A stretch of DNA of 64,000 nt from the NCBI GenBank assembly GCA_903923905.1, contig CAIXZH010000066.1:92721-156720 (forward strand). Reading direction: 5' to 3'. This DNA is from an uncultured Bacteroidia bacterium (GTDB lineage Bacteria > Bacteroidota > Bacteroidia > Bacteroidales > Prolixibacteraceae). The notes below the pieces were generated by a model. The model had not been told where the DNA came from and did no database searches. It saw only the letters and a program-made list of their open reading frames with translations. Shown in pieces: positions 1-9,806 of the stretch (positions are counted from its first letter, which is position 1; every line of letters begins with the position of its first letter). Position numbers and translations under genes: made by a program.

Positions 1-340
1 CGAACTCCTCAATTTAATCCGGGCCAACATCCGGGATCAGGCTTTCAGAGACCAGCTTTTTCTTCGGTCAGTCGCTGAAGAATATCAACAACAAAGTCAG
101 CTTGAATTCGACGAAATCAAAGCCGGGATTGACAAAATAGTAGCCAATCTCCCCGAAAAAAGGCAGCAGGTTTTTGTTTTAAGTCGAACCGAAGGACTTT
201 CCAACAGTGAAATAGCCCTGCAACTGAATATTTCTGAAAAAACTGTTGAAGATCATATCACCCACGCTATCAAACAGATAAAAAATTCAATGAAAGAGAT
301 GGGCGTCATCTCTCTGCTCTATTGTTATCTTTTTTTATAA
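1..340 (+). CDS. ECF RNA polymerase sigma factor, 3' part (gene starts before the window)
   Basis: An open frame runs from base 2 to the TAA at 338-340 and encodes about 112 residues with no start in the window. It is the C-terminal part of an extracytoplasmic-function sigma factor. The region-4 helix-turn-helix is visible in the stretch LPEKRQQVF...LSNSEIALQLNISEKTVEDHI, where the usual 'GLS..EIA..L.iS..TVe.h' pattern recognises the -35 element. Sigma region 2 lies outside the window. A FecR gene follows within about 55 bases and then a SusC gene with an STN domain, the standard order for a SusC-FecR-ECF trans-envelope switch, so it very probably controls the galactan locus downstream. The end runs into a hydrophobic tail (LLYCYLFL), slightly unusual for the family. 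Confidence 0.9.
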   Translation, partial: ELLNLIRANIRDQAFRDQLFLRSVAEEYQQQSQLEFDEIKAGIDKIVANLPEKRQQVFVLSRTEGLSNSEIALQLNISEKTVEDHITHAIKQIKNSMKEMGVISLLYCYLFL

Positions 341-395
341 TTTTTTCATGGTTGAGCAGGGGATACCCCACCCTTTTGTGTATTACCCGTATAAC

Positions 396-1370
396 ATGGA
401 AAAACAAATCAGCAAATATTTGAATGGCACAGCCAATCCGGATGAGTTTTCCTCCGTTTTGGAGGCTTTATGTGCAACGGATGCCAATGACAAAGAGTCT
501 TTGGAACTCCTTAAATTCTGGCAGGAAACTTTAAATGCCGCGATTGAGAACAAAGAGAACAACCAACTTCTGGATAAGATTCACCACCGTATTGCGCTGG
601 AAGAATCGAGAACCGCTGCCCGCAGGTTTACCTTATACAAAAACTTGTTAAAAGTTGCCGCAGTATTAATAGCCGGACTAATCATCTCAACCTTTTTCCT
701 TTTCACCAAACAAGAGAAACAATTTGCAGCAGCAACAATAGAAACAATTAAAACTCCCTATGGGGCAAGAACAAGTTTTAAGCTCCCGGATGGTTCGGAG
801 GTTTGGCTTAATTCGGGATCTGAAATTTCATTTCCAAATCAATTCGGAGCTCTCAGGAGTGTTGAGTTGATTGGAGAGGCTTATTTCCAGGTTGTCAAGG
901 ACGGGAAACCCTTTCTGGTGAAAACTGGCTATGGTAATGTCAAGGTAATGGGAACTACATTCGATGTAAAGGTTTATACAAACGAAGACTTTGAAACCAC
1001 TCTTGTGGAAGGTTCAGTTAAAGTATGCAATAAAACCAATGAGGTGGTTACCTTAAAACCAGGCCAGCAATCAGTGATCAATCTGGCCAACGAATTTTTA
1101 TTAAAGACAGTAAATACCAATATTATCACTTCCTGGAAAGAGGGTAAACTAATCTTTGTCAAGGAGCCTTTTGCAAATGTGGCGAGAGAGCTTGAAAGGT
1201 GGTATAATGTAAAAATTGAATTGCAGGGAGAAAGGCTTAAAAAACTGTGCTATACCGGAAACATTGAGATGGAGACCTTCGGTGAAGTGCTTGAATTGAT
1301 TAACACTACCGCTCCAATAAAGTACCAGTTCAATAAAAATACCAGGATATTAAAGATTTCAGGGAGATAA
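396..1370 (+). CDS. FecR-family anti-sigma factor
   Basis: 324 residues from the chosen ATG. An upstream ATG at 348 is in frame but would add 16 residues unlike the family, whereas MEKQISKYLNG is a typical FecR start. Residues 1-80 are the cytoplasmic sigma-binding part, about 84-104 form one transmembrane helix, and 115-230 carry the FecR domain with the hallmark TPYGARTSFKLPDGSEVWLN near 120-139. A C-terminal DUF4974/STN-like domain follows (about 250-324, WYNVKIELQ). It would hold the upstream ECF sigma factor inactive until the STN domain of the SusC encoded next signals through the periplasm. It sits between the sigma gene and susC on the same strand, so the whole set is probably co-regulated. 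Confidence 0.93.
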   Translation: MEKQISKYLNGTANPDEFSSVLEALCATDANDKESLELLKFWQETLNAAIENKENNQLLDKIHHRIALEESRTAARRFTLYKNLLKVAAVLIAGLIISTFFLFTKQEKQFAAATIETIKTPYGARTSFKLPDGSEVWLNSGSEISFPNQFGALRSVELIGEAYFQVVKDGKPFLVKTGYGNVKVMGTTFDVKVYTNEDFETTLVEGSVKVCNKTNEVVTLKPGQQSVINLANEFLLKTVNTNIITSWKEGKLIFVKEPFANVARELERWYNVKIELQGERLKKLCYTGNIEMETFGEVLELINTTAPIKYQFNKNTRILKISGR

Positions 1371-1529
1371 AGGCCCTTTTAGATTCAGCCAACTAACTAG
1401 TATTAACTAAAATTTCAGGGATGGAGAAAAAAACAACCAGATTTAAAAAGTAAAGGTGAGAATGGCCGTTCCCACCTTTTAACCAGATTCGATTTAATAA
1501 CAAACATTATTTAAACCAATTACAAAGTT

Positions 1530-4500
1530 ATGAATAAATTGCTACAAAAACATGGCAACCCGCCATTATTTTATCAATTTTTTAGAAAAATGAAACTAAC
1601 TATTCTTATTGTAACTGCGTCAATTTTAAGTTGTTTATCAGCCGAAACCTATTCGCAGACTACTAAATTGACTATTGTCGGCAGTAATTCGACGCTTCTG
1701 AATGTGATCCGGGCCATTGAGGACCAGAGTGAATTCAAATTCTTCTATAACGAGAAAGTCGATGTGAATATGCCCGTTTCAGTGGAAGTCACAGGCAAAC
1801 CCGTCACTGATATTCTGGATAAGGTACTCTCAAGTACCTCTGTAAAGTATAAGGTGCTTGGCCGTCAGATCGCATTGTACGACAAGGATGAGATGGAGCC
1901 GTTCATGAGTGAACAACAGACCAAAAAGGTGACCGGCAAAGTGACAGACTCAAATGGCACATCAATCCCGGGGGCATCAGTTGTAGTCAAAGGGACAACA
2001 ACCGGAATTGTTACGGATAACAACGGGGATTATTCTTTGTCAAGTGTTCCGGTTAAAGCAACCTTACAGTTTTCGTTTGTGGGTATGAAATTGAAGGAAA
2101 TAGTCGTCGGCAGCAAAACCTTAATTAATGTGGTTCTCGAAGAGGAATCCATTGGTCTAAATGAAGTTGTCGCTATCGGATACGGCACAACAACCCGTAA
2201 AAACCTGACAACAGCGATATCCAAAATTGACATTAGCCAGGTTTCCAATGCGGCAAACTCAAATGTTAATGCCCTTTTAATGGGTCGTGCCGCAGGTTTA
2301 CAGGCATTCCAGGGGACAGCACAACCGGATGGAAAAATTAATGTTTCGATTCGGGGCGGTGGAGATCCGCTTTATGTTGTGGATGGCGTGGTAATGCCTT
2401 CAAACGCGCTCGATCCAGGCAATGGATCCACCGCTCCTTTAAACTCGGTAAACCGTTCGGGTATGGCTGGGTTAAATCCTGAAGACATTGAATCAGTTGA
2501 GGTTTTAAAGGATGCCAGTTCTGCTATATATGGTATTGCCGCCGCAAATGGTGTTATATTGATTACTACCAAGAAAGGGAAAGGCGGAGCTTTGAGCGTT
2601 TCTTATGATGCGAACCACTCCTGGATGCAGAATTATCCCTACTACAAGCCGTTGGATGCAAAAGGTTACATGAATACCTTTAATAATTTTGCCAAGGATG
2701 TATACATGTTTGATAATGGAATGGGCGTTTATGGGAACAAGACAATTGATTATTCAAATATAGGCGGGGATGCCAATATCAAACATGCACTCTATACCGA
2801 TGTCCAGATTGCCAAAGCGGGAGCCGGGTTTAATTATCTGAAATCAGTTATGCGACAGGGTGTTGTTGATAATCACACGTTCACGTTTAATGGGAGTAAC
2901 GAAAATGTCCATTACTATTTTTCAGGAAATTACTTCAACCAAAAAGGTACCGTAGTCAATTCAGGTTTGGAAAAATATTCAGCACATATGAACATGGATG
3001 CCCGGTTTTTGACAATATTTAAATTTGGTGCCAATGTGAATGTGAATAAGAACAGTTATCAGAATTCAACTGCAGGAGTTCAGACCAACGGAGCGGGACA
3101 GCAATCCTACGGAGCTCTTCAGTCCGCAATTGCATGGCCTGCCACCATCAATGCCTTTAACCCCGATGGCACATTTGCAGTTGACAGTAATCTACCTAAC
3201 CCGCTTGGCTTACTGGGAATAAGTGACCAGACAACCTCTTCAGGAATTTTTGGAAATTTAACCCTCGAAGCTGAGATCATTCCCGGGATGCTAACCGCCA
3301 AAATGCTTTATGGCGAAAACTCAGAAACATCCGACAGGTCCTATCATATTCCAAATAATGTATTCTGGGATCAGATGTATCTAACCAGGGCCGCCTTAAA
3401 TAATGCTAAACGTAACAAAACAACAGTTGAGGGCACTGTAAGCTTTAATAAAAAATTTGGTTCCATATTGAATCTGAGCGCTGTCATCGGGGCTGGCCAA
3501 TATGTAACGGATGAAATTGGGAATGGCTTTTCTTTCTCTGATTTTCCCGATGCTTTGGGAAATTATAATGCTGCAGCAGCCACAGGAGCGATGGCTATAA
3601 GTTCATACCGGAATTATCAAAAGGAGAGGTCCTATTTCGGAAGGGCAACCTTTGATATTCTCGATAAGTATATAATTACCGGCACAATCCGTCGTGATGG
3701 AGACAACCGGTTCTTTCCTCAGAGCAAATATGCCTCCTTCCCTTCAGTTTCAGCAGCATGGAAATTGACTAATGAGTCGTTCCTCAAAGACAATCCAGTT
3801 TTGAACCTCTTAAAATTAAGGGGTAGTTATGGGATTACCGGAAGTAACAACCTTGGCTTGAATGCCTATGGAATTTATCAGCCTTCTACCGATATTTTGT
3901 CTTTCAACCATGGATCGACCTATTACGTCACCTATTTACAGAATGGCATTGATTACCCCAATCTGACCTGGCAAAAACAGGACATGTTGAACGGTGGGTT
4001 GGATTTCAGCCTTTTCAAGGGAAGGATTTCAGGATCAGTGGATGTTTTCAGAAATGATATTACCAATTTACTGACCTATGCCAATACCAGCCAACTCTCG
4101 TTTGTTACTTCTCAGCCAGTGAATGGGGGCGAAATAATTAATTCAGGGTATGAGGTTAACCTGAATACGGTAAATATTAAAAAGAAGGATTTTGGCTGGA
4201 ACATGTCGCTTACCGCATCCCATTACTACAAGCATTGGGCCAGGCGTTTCGCTACTGATGATATTGACAAATCCTATACCGGAGTCAAAGATGCTGTTGA
4301 CGTTATTTATTATCGTCCGACATCAGGTATAATTTCCGATTTCTCAAAATTATCATCAAAACAGCAAGCCATCCAAACGGCACTTGGTGCAACTCAGCCC
4401 GGTTATGAAATTTATAAGGACACCAATGGTGACGGAGTAGTGGATAATAAAGATATTAAATCGGTTGCCATTTATCCCAAGCTTTATTTGGGTTGGGGAA

Positions 4501-5036
4501 ATACGTTTAATTATAAAAGTTTTGACCTTGATATCTATTTTTATGGTCAGACAGGCTTCAAACGTTATAACCACAGTTATGACTGGGCCACTGAATCCGG
4601 AATCATTTACGGGACAAGTTCAGGCACAGTGGATGTGAATAAGATATGGACCCCTTTTAGTTCGTCGGGTATTCTTCCGGGATATGCCTCGGTTACCCAT
4701 CCTGTTACAATTGCTGCAGGAACTTATAATACAGGAACTTATCCTAATCTTCAAACCATGAGCGTGGGTACGGGGATCGGGTTGGAAGATGCCTCCTTCC
4801 TCCGCTGCCGAAATATTACCCTGGGTTATAATTTCAATCTTCCTTCCTTAAAGAAATATGTCAGGGGATTAAAAGTATTTTTCGATCTGCAGAATGCTTT
4901 TATTCTAACCAGCTATAAGGGAATTGACCCCGAAGTGTACGAATCGCAGACTAATGGGGGCGGTGTCAAAGGCGGACCGGGAAATTACCCGATGGCCCGT
5001 ACTTTTTCTCTTGGTTTAAAAGTTAACTTTAATTAA
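1530..5036 (+). CDS. SusC/RagA-family TonB-dependent outer-membrane transporter with STN domain
   Basis: 1168 residues. After a long n-region and a signal peptide ending near SAETYSQ (residues 38-43), an STN domain spans about 46-118. A carboxypeptidase-regulatory-like beta-sandwich follows at about 134-205 (VTGKVTDSNGTSIPGASV), then the TonB-box-like stretch NEVVAIGYGT (211-220), a plug domain and a C-terminal 22-strand barrel ending in Asn, like most outer-membrane proteins. SusC proteins form the pore that imports oligosaccharides using TonB energy. The STN domain marks this one as a signal transducer to FecR as well as a transporter. The SusD partner starts 21 bases downstream. A second in-frame ATG at 1590 (MKLTIL) is an alternative start. 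By context the substrate should be beta-1,4-galactan or arabinogalactan fragments. Confidence 0.96.
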   Translation: MNKLLQKHGNPPLFYQFFRKMKLTILIVTASILSCLSAETYSQTTKLTIVGSNSTLLNVIRAIEDQSEFKFFYNEKVDVNMPVSVEVTGKPVTDILDKVLSSTSVKYKVLGRQIALYDKDEMEPFMSEQQTKKVTGKVTDSNGTSIPGASVVVKGTTTGIVTDNNGDYSLSSVPVKATLQFSFVGMKLKEIVVGSKTLINVVLEEESIGLNEVVAIGYGTTTRKNLTTAISKIDISQVSNAANSNVNALLMGRAAGLQAFQGTAQPDGKINVSIRGGGDPLYVVDGVVMPSNALDPGNGSTAPLNSVNRSGMAGLNPEDIESVEVLKDASSAIYGIAAANGVILITTKKGKGGALSVSYDANHSWMQNYPYYKPLDAKGYMNTFNNFAKDVYMFDNGMGVYGNKTIDYSNIGGDANIKHALYTDVQIAKAGAGFNYLKSVMRQGVVDNHTFTFNGSNENVHYYFSGNYFNQKGTVVNSGLEKYSAHMNMDARFLTIFKFGANVNVNKNSYQNSTAGVQTNGAGQQSYGALQSAIAWPATINAFNPDGTFAVDSNLPNPLGLLGISDQTTSSGIFGNLTLEAEIIPGMLTAKMLYGENSETSDRSYHIPNNVFWDQMYLTRAALNNAKRNKTTVEGTVSFNKKFGSILNLSAVIGAGQYVTDEIGNGFSFSDFPDALGNYNAAAATGAMAISSYRNYQKERSYFGRATFDILDKYIITGTIRRDGDNRFFPQSKYASFPSVSAAWKLTNESFLKDNPVLNLLKLRGSYGITGSNNLGLNAYGIYQPSTDILSFNHGSTYYVTYLQNGIDYPNLTWQKQDMLNGGLDFSLFKGRISGSVDVFRNDITNLLTYANTSQLSFVTSQPVNGGEIINSGYEVNLNTVNIKKKDFGWNMSLTASHYYKHWARRFATDDIDKSYTGVKDAVDVIYYRPTSGIISDFSKLSSKQQAIQTALGATQPGYEIYKDTNGDGVVDNKDIKSVAIYPKLYLGWGNTFNYKSFDLDIYFYGQTGFKRYNHSYDWATESGIIYGTSSGTVDVNKIWTPFSSSGILPGYASVTHPVTIAAGTYNTGTYPNLQTMSVGTGIGLEDASFLRCRNITLGYNFNLPSLKKYVRGLKVFFDLQNAFILTSYKGIDPEVYESQTNGGGVKGGPGNYPMARTFSLGLKVNFN

Positions 5037-5057
5037 TTCAAAAAAATACTTGAAAAT

Positions 5058-6668
5058 ATGAACAAATTTCGTAGTATTTCACATATAGTGACCTTACTTA
5101 TTCTCGTAGTATTAAGTAGTGGTTGCAAGAAGAATTTCGATCCGGTTCTGTCAGGCACCTTGTCACTTAGCGGATTTCCGGTAACTGATGCAGACTGGAC
5201 CAATTATGTCATGCAGGTTTATATGCCCTACAACCCGAAATGGGGTTACACCTTCTTTGCGAGTGGTTCCGGACAGGATGGTTACACTATGTTTCAGCCC
5301 GACAATTCCATGTTCCAGTATATTGATCAGGCATCTGATATCAGTCAGGTATTTTCGGGATGGGGTGGTAACTTTTATACGTTGAGCGAACTTAACTTTG
5401 CCGGTTCGGAATTAGGTATCGGCAGAGGGCAAGGACATTTTGAAAAAGTAAAGTTTATAACCCGCTGGACTGCCCTGATTGACAAACTTAATAAAGGTTT
5501 CACCACGAAAAATGATTCGTTGCGTAAACAGTTAAAAGGGGAGGCTTATGCGGCACGTGGGATTATGAATTTCTATTTATTGTATATGTATGGACCGGTA
5601 CCTGTAATTATGGATCCGGCAAAGATTGGTACATCTGCCGAGTCTGATATGACCCGTCCCGATCGCACCACTTTTGTGAAATATATTACCGATGATCTTC
5701 AGACAGCTGCGGATAGTTTGAGTCCGGTTATTCCTGCCACTGAATTTGGCCGTTTCACCAAAGCAGCTGCTCTGACCTTTCTGATGCGGGCCTATTTAAT
5801 GGAGCATAATTATGCTGCCGCTCTTCCGGTTGGAATGGCGATTAAAAATCTGAACCTCTATTCGTTAACGGCTAATTACAACGATAATTTTGCGAGTTCA
5901 AACAGCAGTGTACAAACTACAGAAGAAATCTGGTCGATAACTACAAACAGTTCATCCCAGGGAAGGGCCGGCAATACAACAAATCTGAATGCGTTTTCCT
6001 ACTATTGCATTCCTTGGGATTGCCACTTATTGAGCGGCAATGGAGGATGGTCGCAGGTATACGGTATGCCATGGCAAATTTATAATTCATTCGAACCCGG
6101 AGATCAACGGCGCCAATGGTTATTAAACAGTTATATTTCAACAGCGACCAATTCTCTTGTGGATAGTGCACATGGGATGACTTCGGCGATTATGAATAAG
6201 TATACAGATAATCTTGTCGCCTCTTACCAGGCCAATAATATCGTGGTATGCCGGTATGCAGATGTGCTGCTGATGATCGCTGAAGCAGAAGTGGGATCAG
6301 GGGTTACCGGCGAAGGACTTGCCGATTTAAATATCGTGCGTGCCCGGGCAGGTTTAGCTCCTCTGACAGGTCCATTGACTATGGCTAAAATTTTCAGGGA
6401 GCGAACCCACGAAATCTGGTGGGAGGCCCAAAGAAGACTCGAGCTGATCAGGTTTAACAATTGGTATACTCAAATTGCAGCATACAACGATTATTATTCT
6501 ACCGCAAGTATGAAGAAGCTTACCAATGTTGCACCTATCATGCCAATACCGATTTATGCCGTCAGCGAAGGTTGCGCACAGAATAGTCAATATTCCGGTG
6601 TTTCCGGTGTCACCAATGCCACCTGCACCGATGCGCTTCCATCCTATTTTACCGGTACAGGTAATTAG
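5058..6668 (+). CDS. SusD/RagB-family surface lipoprotein
   Basis: 536 residues with a lipoprotein signal peptide (VVLSSGC, Cys23) followed by KK. The N-terminal tetratricopeptide-like helices (AYAARGIMNFYLLYMYGPVPVI, about residues 168-189) are the classic SusD signature. The C-terminal RagB half contains the conserved 'R.AD.LLM.AEA' element (CRYADVLLMIAEA) and the 'IF.ER..E.W.E..RR.eLIRF' element (IFRERTHEIWWEAQRRLEL). SusD acts as the lid of the SusC transporter and binds glycan at the cell surface. It starts 21 bases after susC and is followed by a 9-bp hairpin and a 350-base gap before the first hydrolase. Confidence 0.95.
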   Translation: MNKFRSISHIVTLLILVVLSSGCKKNFDPVLSGTLSLSGFPVTDADWTNYVMQVYMPYNPKWGYTFFASGSGQDGYTMFQPDNSMFQYIDQASDISQVFSGWGGNFYTLSELNFAGSELGIGRGQGHFEKVKFITRWTALIDKLNKGFTTKNDSLRKQLKGEAYAARGIMNFYLLYMYGPVPVIMDPAKIGTSAESDMTRPDRTTFVKYITDDLQTAADSLSPVIPATEFGRFTKAAALTFLMRAYLMEHNYAAALPVGMAIKNLNLYSLTANYNDNFASSNSSVQTTEEIWSITTNSSSQGRAGNTTNLNAFSYYCIPWDCHLLSGNGGWSQVYGMPWQIYNSFEPGDQRRQWLLNSYISTATNSLVDSAHGMTSAIMNKYTDNLVASYQANNIVVCRYADVLLMIAEAEVGSGVTGEGLADLNIVRARAGLAPLTGPLTMAKIFRERTHEIWWEAQRRLELIRFNNWYTQIAAYNDYYSTASMKKLTNVAPIMPIPIYAVSEGCAQNSQYSGVSGVTNATCTDALPSYFTGTGN

Positions 6669-6702
6669 ATCTTTTTAGTTTGTTAGTTTATAGGTTTGTC
6701 TT

Positions 6703-6729
6703 AACTGCCGGTGATTTCTGCCGGCAGTT
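6703..6729 (+). terminator. 9-bp hairpin after susD, possible partial terminator
   Basis: Perfect inverted repeat AACTGCCGG / CCGGCAGTT with a 9-base loop, 35 bases after the susD stop. No clear T-run follows, so it may be an RNA-stabilising 3' end or a leaky terminator that lowers hydrolase expression relative to susCD rather than a strong terminator. Confidence 0.45.
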
Positions 6730-7022
6730 ATTACCTGTAAAATCAATATAATCATGCATTTATTATCAAATGAATGATCTTTCAGAACCCCATTTTATCT
6801 CTTTTTACCCGAACAAACTCTCCAGGATAAATTGCAAAGCCCATACACGAATGACCCGAAAAATTTCCCGCTAAGAACTCCATGATCGCTAAGAAAAGTC
6901 TAAATATGCTTTGCATGGGTTTTGCGACTCAATGCGAAATAGTTTATTGCTTAAGTGTCTTGATAAAATAGATGAAAAGCAACCAAATTTATTTTAAAAG
7001 TTTCCCAATATTTAAAATTATC
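6730..7022. other. Non-coding gap between susD and GH35
   Basis: About 290 bases without a convincing open frame. No consensus Bacteroidota promoter, repeat or structured RNA was recognised. A leader or promoter for the hydrolase genes is expected here because of its length but cannot be pointed to. Confidence 0.5.
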
Positions 7023-9803
7023 ATGAGAAAATATCTGATTAGCCTGATTCTGATCTCCAGCTCGCTATGTTCTCAGGCGCAAAGAACTTACTCTATTGAT
7101 GCTTCAACAGGAGATACAACTATCAAAACCGGGTTGCTCAGGATGGGCAGTCCCGGGTTGCGGGGCCAGGAGCTCGGGGTGAACAATCGTTATTTGACCT
7201 TAAATGGGAAGCCGATTTTTCCTGTAATGGGAGAGGTTCATTATTCACGGATCCCCAGAAGTCAATGGGAAGATGTTGTGTTAAAGATGAAGGCCTGTGG
7301 TATCAATGTTATTGCCACCTATGTTTTGTGGATTCATCACGAGGAGATTGAAGGTCAGTTTGATTGGACCGGGAACAAGGATTTTCGTGCCTTTGTGAAA
7401 TTGTGCGCCAAACACGGGTTATGGGTCTATCCCAGAATCGGCCCCTGGTGCCACGCTGAAGTCCGCAACGGTGGAACACCCGATTGGATATTGCAGAAAA
7501 AAAATATTAAGGACCGTTCGAATGATCCTGTTTATCAGAGTTATGCTGAAGAATGGTACCGGCAGATAGGGTTACAGCTTAATGGATTACTGTACAAGGA
7601 TGGTGGTCCGGTCATCGGTATTCAGCTCGAAAACGAATACCGTTTGGGTAAAGAGGGTGAGGACCATATCTTATGGCTCAAAAAAACAGCCCTGAAAAAC
7701 GGATTGGATGTTCCGCTCTATACGGTTACAGGTTGGCAGAACGGTTCGGTACCCCCCTATGAAGTGATTCCTCTCTTTGGAGCCTATCCTGATGAACCCT
7801 GGGCAGATAATCTGAACCGGAATACAGATTGTAAAAATTTCAGATTCTCCCCTTATCGCGACAGCGATAACATTGGCAATGATGTTATAACCGGCAGGGA
7901 ACCCTATCTCGATTTATCTGCCTATCCTTATCTTACCTGCGAAGTGGGTGTCGGCATTGAGAACACAGATCACCGCCGTTTGAAAATAGGTTCTCAGGAT
8001 GGTTTAGCCCTTATATTAGCCAAAATCGGATCAGGAAGTAATCTGGCTGGCTATTATATGTTTGCAGGCGGCACGAACCCTCATGGATTGCTCACCTCCC
8101 TCGAAGAAAACAGGGAAGAAACAGGTTATTACAATACCAATCCTCTGACATCCTATGATTTCCAGGCGGCAATCCGTGAATCGGGGGAACTGAATGACTG
8201 CTATTTTGAAGTTAAAAAACTCCACTATTTTCTGAATGAATTTGGATACCGCCTGGCCCCTATGGTCCCGGTATTTGAGAAAAACGACGAAGATCTTCAA
8301 TATAGCGTCAGAACAGATAACCATTCTGCCTTTTTGTTCGGGTTAAATTATTGCCGGCATAACGTGATGAGTGAGAAGAAAGAGGTGCAATTCAGCATCA
8401 AATTGAAAAGTGAAACGTTGGTTTTTCCATCAACTCCGGTAACGATCAAAGACAGCGCCTTATTTATCTGGCCTGTAAACTTCAGGATGGGAAGTGTACT
8501 TTTAAAGTATGCTACCGCACAGCCGCTTTGTAACCTGGCTGATAAATGGGTATTCGTCGAAGATGCTACAGTCAATCCTGAATTCTGTTTCGACGCAACC
8601 ACCATTACAAAAATAAGTTCGTCAACCGGAACGATCAAACAAAATGAGGGTAAATATGTAATTTCCGGCCTCCAACCCGGGATGAATTGTCTGATTAATA
8701 TATTGGATAAGAATAATTCAGAACAAACCATTGTGGTGCTTTCAAAACAGGAGGCCAGGGAATCCTGGCTGTTGAGGAGCGATGAGAAAGAGTACTTTTT
8801 TATTTCCAGCGCCAATATGTATCTCAATGGAGAACAACTTCATGTGTTTGGTAAATCCACTAGTATCAAAATCAATAAACTCAATGACGGGCAAGGTACT
8901 GATCCTGTTTTTGCCCCATTCACGCAGTCCATACCCGGGAAGAAACCGGAAATTAAGATCCAGGAAATAAAACCACTCGGTGATGCATTATGGCTGAAAA
9001 CCAGTATAGCTAACAAGCAGGATAACACGAATTCACTACGGCACCGCTTTTTTGTAAAGGAATTCAGTCTTGGGAATCCTTCCAAAATAAAAAATGCCCG
9101 TCTGATTATAGCCAACCAATCACCCTTCAGGATACAAATTAACAATGTCTGGGTGAATCAGTCAGTGCGGTCCGATACGCTGAACAATCTTGATCTGACC
9201 GGATATGTTCAAAAGGGTGAAAATATACTGATGCTCGACTTCCCTTTTGAAGCTGGCCAAAAGGCATTTGCGGCAAAGTTTGTAGTAGAATACTTTAATA
9301 GTGATCAGGTTGAGATCCCCACCAATGGATCATGGCTCGTAAAAAATGATTACATTTTCCCATCCTACCTTTCGAAAGATGGGGGCTTTAAACAACCTGA
9401 GATTATTAGTCCGGTTGTAAAACTGAAATCTTTAGTTAATGATAAAATGAGCTATTCCATGAGTTTGCCCAATTATTACCTAAGCGGACTTTGCAACCTG
9501 ATTCTGAAGATTGACTACTCCGGAGATAAAGCGCGAATGTATCTGAATCACAGGCTTATCGCGGATGATTTTGGTGACGGAACGACCTGGAGCATTGGTT
9601 TGAACAGGCTTGAATGTAATTTGGAAAATCAGCCGATAAGATTGGATATCTGCCCGTTGGCAAAGGAGTCGAGGATTTATTTTGATGATGATTTGGCCAG
9701 ACAAGACGGAGCAGTGGCAAAGATGAAATCAATTCATTTGGTTCCCGAATATCAATTTGACTTCAATTTAAACGGAGGTAATTTAACTTACATTAAACCC
9801 TGA
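7023..9803 (+). CDS. GH35 beta-galactosidase, secreted
   Basis: 926 residues from the ATG at 7023, which gives a clean signal peptide (MRKYLISLILISSSLCSQAQ). The in-frame ATG at 6972 would add 17 residues before it. The N-terminal half is the GH35 (beta/alpha)8 barrel: FPVMGEVHYSRIP (66-78), PRIGPWCHAEVRNGG (137-151), then QLENEY with the predicted acid/base E205 and TCEVGVG with the predicted nucleophile E307. The remaining ~550 residues form beta-sandwich domains, so the protein is longer than many GH35 enzymes. It would remove terminal beta-galactose from galactan or arabinogalactan oligosaccharides in the periplasm or at the surface. The next gene starts 3 bases after its stop, and GH53 lies further down, which supports galactan as substrate. 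Confidence 0.92.
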   Translation: MRKYLISLILISSSLCSQAQRTYSIDASTGDTTIKTGLLRMGSPGLRGQELGVNNRYLTLNGKPIFPVMGEVHYSRIPRSQWEDVVLKMKACGINVIATYVLWIHHEEIEGQFDWTGNKDFRAFVKLCAKHGLWVYPRIGPWCHAEVRNGGTPDWILQKKNIKDRSNDPVYQSYAEEWYRQIGLQLNGLLYKDGGPVIGIQLENEYRLGKEGEDHILWLKKTALKNGLDVPLYTVTGWQNGSVPPYEVIPLFGAYPDEPWADNLNRNTDCKNFRFSPYRDSDNIGNDVITGREPYLDLSAYPYLTCEVGVGIENTDHRRLKIGSQDGLALILAKIGSGSNLAGYYMFAGGTNPHGLLTSLEENREETGYYNTNPLTSYDFQAAIRESGELNDCYFEVKKLHYFLNEFGYRLAPMVPVFEKNDEDLQYSVRTDNHSAFLFGLNYCRHNVMSEKKEVQFSIKLKSETLVFPSTPVTIKDSALFIWPVNFRMGSVLLKYATAQPLCNLADKWVFVEDATVNPEFCFDATTITKISSSTGTIKQNEGKYVISGLQPGMNCLINILDKNNSEQTIVVLSKQEARESWLLRSDEKEYFFISSANMYLNGEQLHVFGKSTSIKINKLNDGQGTDPVFAPFTQSIPGKKPEIKIQEIKPLGDALWLKTSIANKQDNTNSLRHRFFVKEFSLGNPSKIKNARLIIANQSPFRIQINNVWVNQSVRSDTLNNLDLTGYVQKGENILMLDFPFEAGQKAFAAKFVVEYFNSDQVEIPTNGSWLVKNDYIFPSYLSKDGGFKQPEIISPVVKLKSLVNDKMSYSMSLPNYYLSGLCNLILKIDYSGDKARMYLNHRLIADDFGDGTTWSIGLNRLECNLENQPIRLDICPLAKESRIYFDDDLARQDGAVAKMKSIHLVPEYQFDFNLNGGNLTYIKP

Positions 9804-9806
9804 AAA

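Noticed and set aside
6703..6729. Strong rho-independent terminator after susD
   Set aside because: The hairpin is good but no T-run follows, so it was kept only as a possible partial terminator.
8348..8827. 159-residue open frame opposite the GH35 gene
   Set aside because: It lies wholly inside a strong coding gene on the other strand and shows no family pattern, signal or start site.
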